6,571 bases of DNA from an uncultured Clostridium sp. (GTDB lineage Bacteria > Bacillota > Clostridia > TANB77 > CAG-508). Shown one piece after another: positions 6,534 to 6,571 of the stretch. The stretch's first letter is position 1. Each line of letters opens with the position of its first letter. Under the pieces are notes generated by a model. That model saw only the letters and a program-made list of their open reading frames with translations. It searched no databases and was not told the DNA's origin. The translations under genes were made by a program, and so were the position numbers. The DNA is taken from NCBI GenBank assembly GCA_947643945.1, contig CANRXN010000059.1, positions 1 to 6,571 of the forward strand, in the 5' to 3' direction.

Positions 6534-6571
6534 AGACTACATTAAAAAAAAATTATGATGAATTCTCCAAA

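Noticed and set aside
6555..6571. Start of a plus-strand gene at the right edge
   Set aside because: Two ATG codons occur, but there is no ribosome binding site, only an A-run upstream, and too few codons remain to judge.

Overview
The window looks like chromosomal DNA of a low-GC, endospore-forming Firmicute (Clostridia-like). It is AT-rich, has strong AGGAGG-type ribosome binding sites and sigma-A promoters with 17-nt spacers, and carries a SpoIIP engulfment hydrolase. The species cannot be named from the sequence. All three genes lie on the minus strand. Read right to left they are: a promoter and a four-copy 37-bp repeat in a leader (6238-6419); uvrA (6225-3390, nucleotide excision repair); spoIIP (3302-2142, cell-wall hydrolase for engulfment); a terminator and a second hairpin (2138-2042); a promoter (2007-1979); and a fused Wzz/BY-kinase polysaccharide regulator (from 1897, running off the left edge).

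The striking property is that none of the three genes is readable as a simple ORF. Together they are broken by nine +1 frame changes. Every change sits at an in-frame CGG codon and has the same form: codon, then an extra C, then GGA or GGT. Skipping the C and reading GGN as glycine restores full-length proteins: UvrA of 943 residues with four events, SpoIIP of 385 residues with three, and the Wzc-like protein with two. It also restores invariant glycines, such as the one in the second UvrA Walker A motif. No in-frame CGG in the window is read as arginine, while CGA, CGT and AGG are. Ten out-of-frame CGG trinucleotides inside the same genes leave the frame undisturbed, and I see no frame break that is not at a CGG.

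The simplest biological reading is that CGG is not a normal arginine codon in this organism, and that CGGN is decoded as glycine by a +1 shift or a four-base codon. This resembles the AGGY-to-glycine frameshifting reported for the Perkinsus mitochondrial cox1 gene, in a genome where CGG may be unassigned as reported for Mycoplasma capricolum. The competing reading is a motif-specific sequencing or assembly error, but the strict codon-phase dependence argues against it.

The rest is conventional. uvrA and spoIIP may be co-transcribed (87-nt gap, no terminator seen between them), with an additional weak candidate promoter for spoIIP. The polysaccharide gene has its own sigma-A promoter. Positions 6420-6571 contain no gene that I can support.
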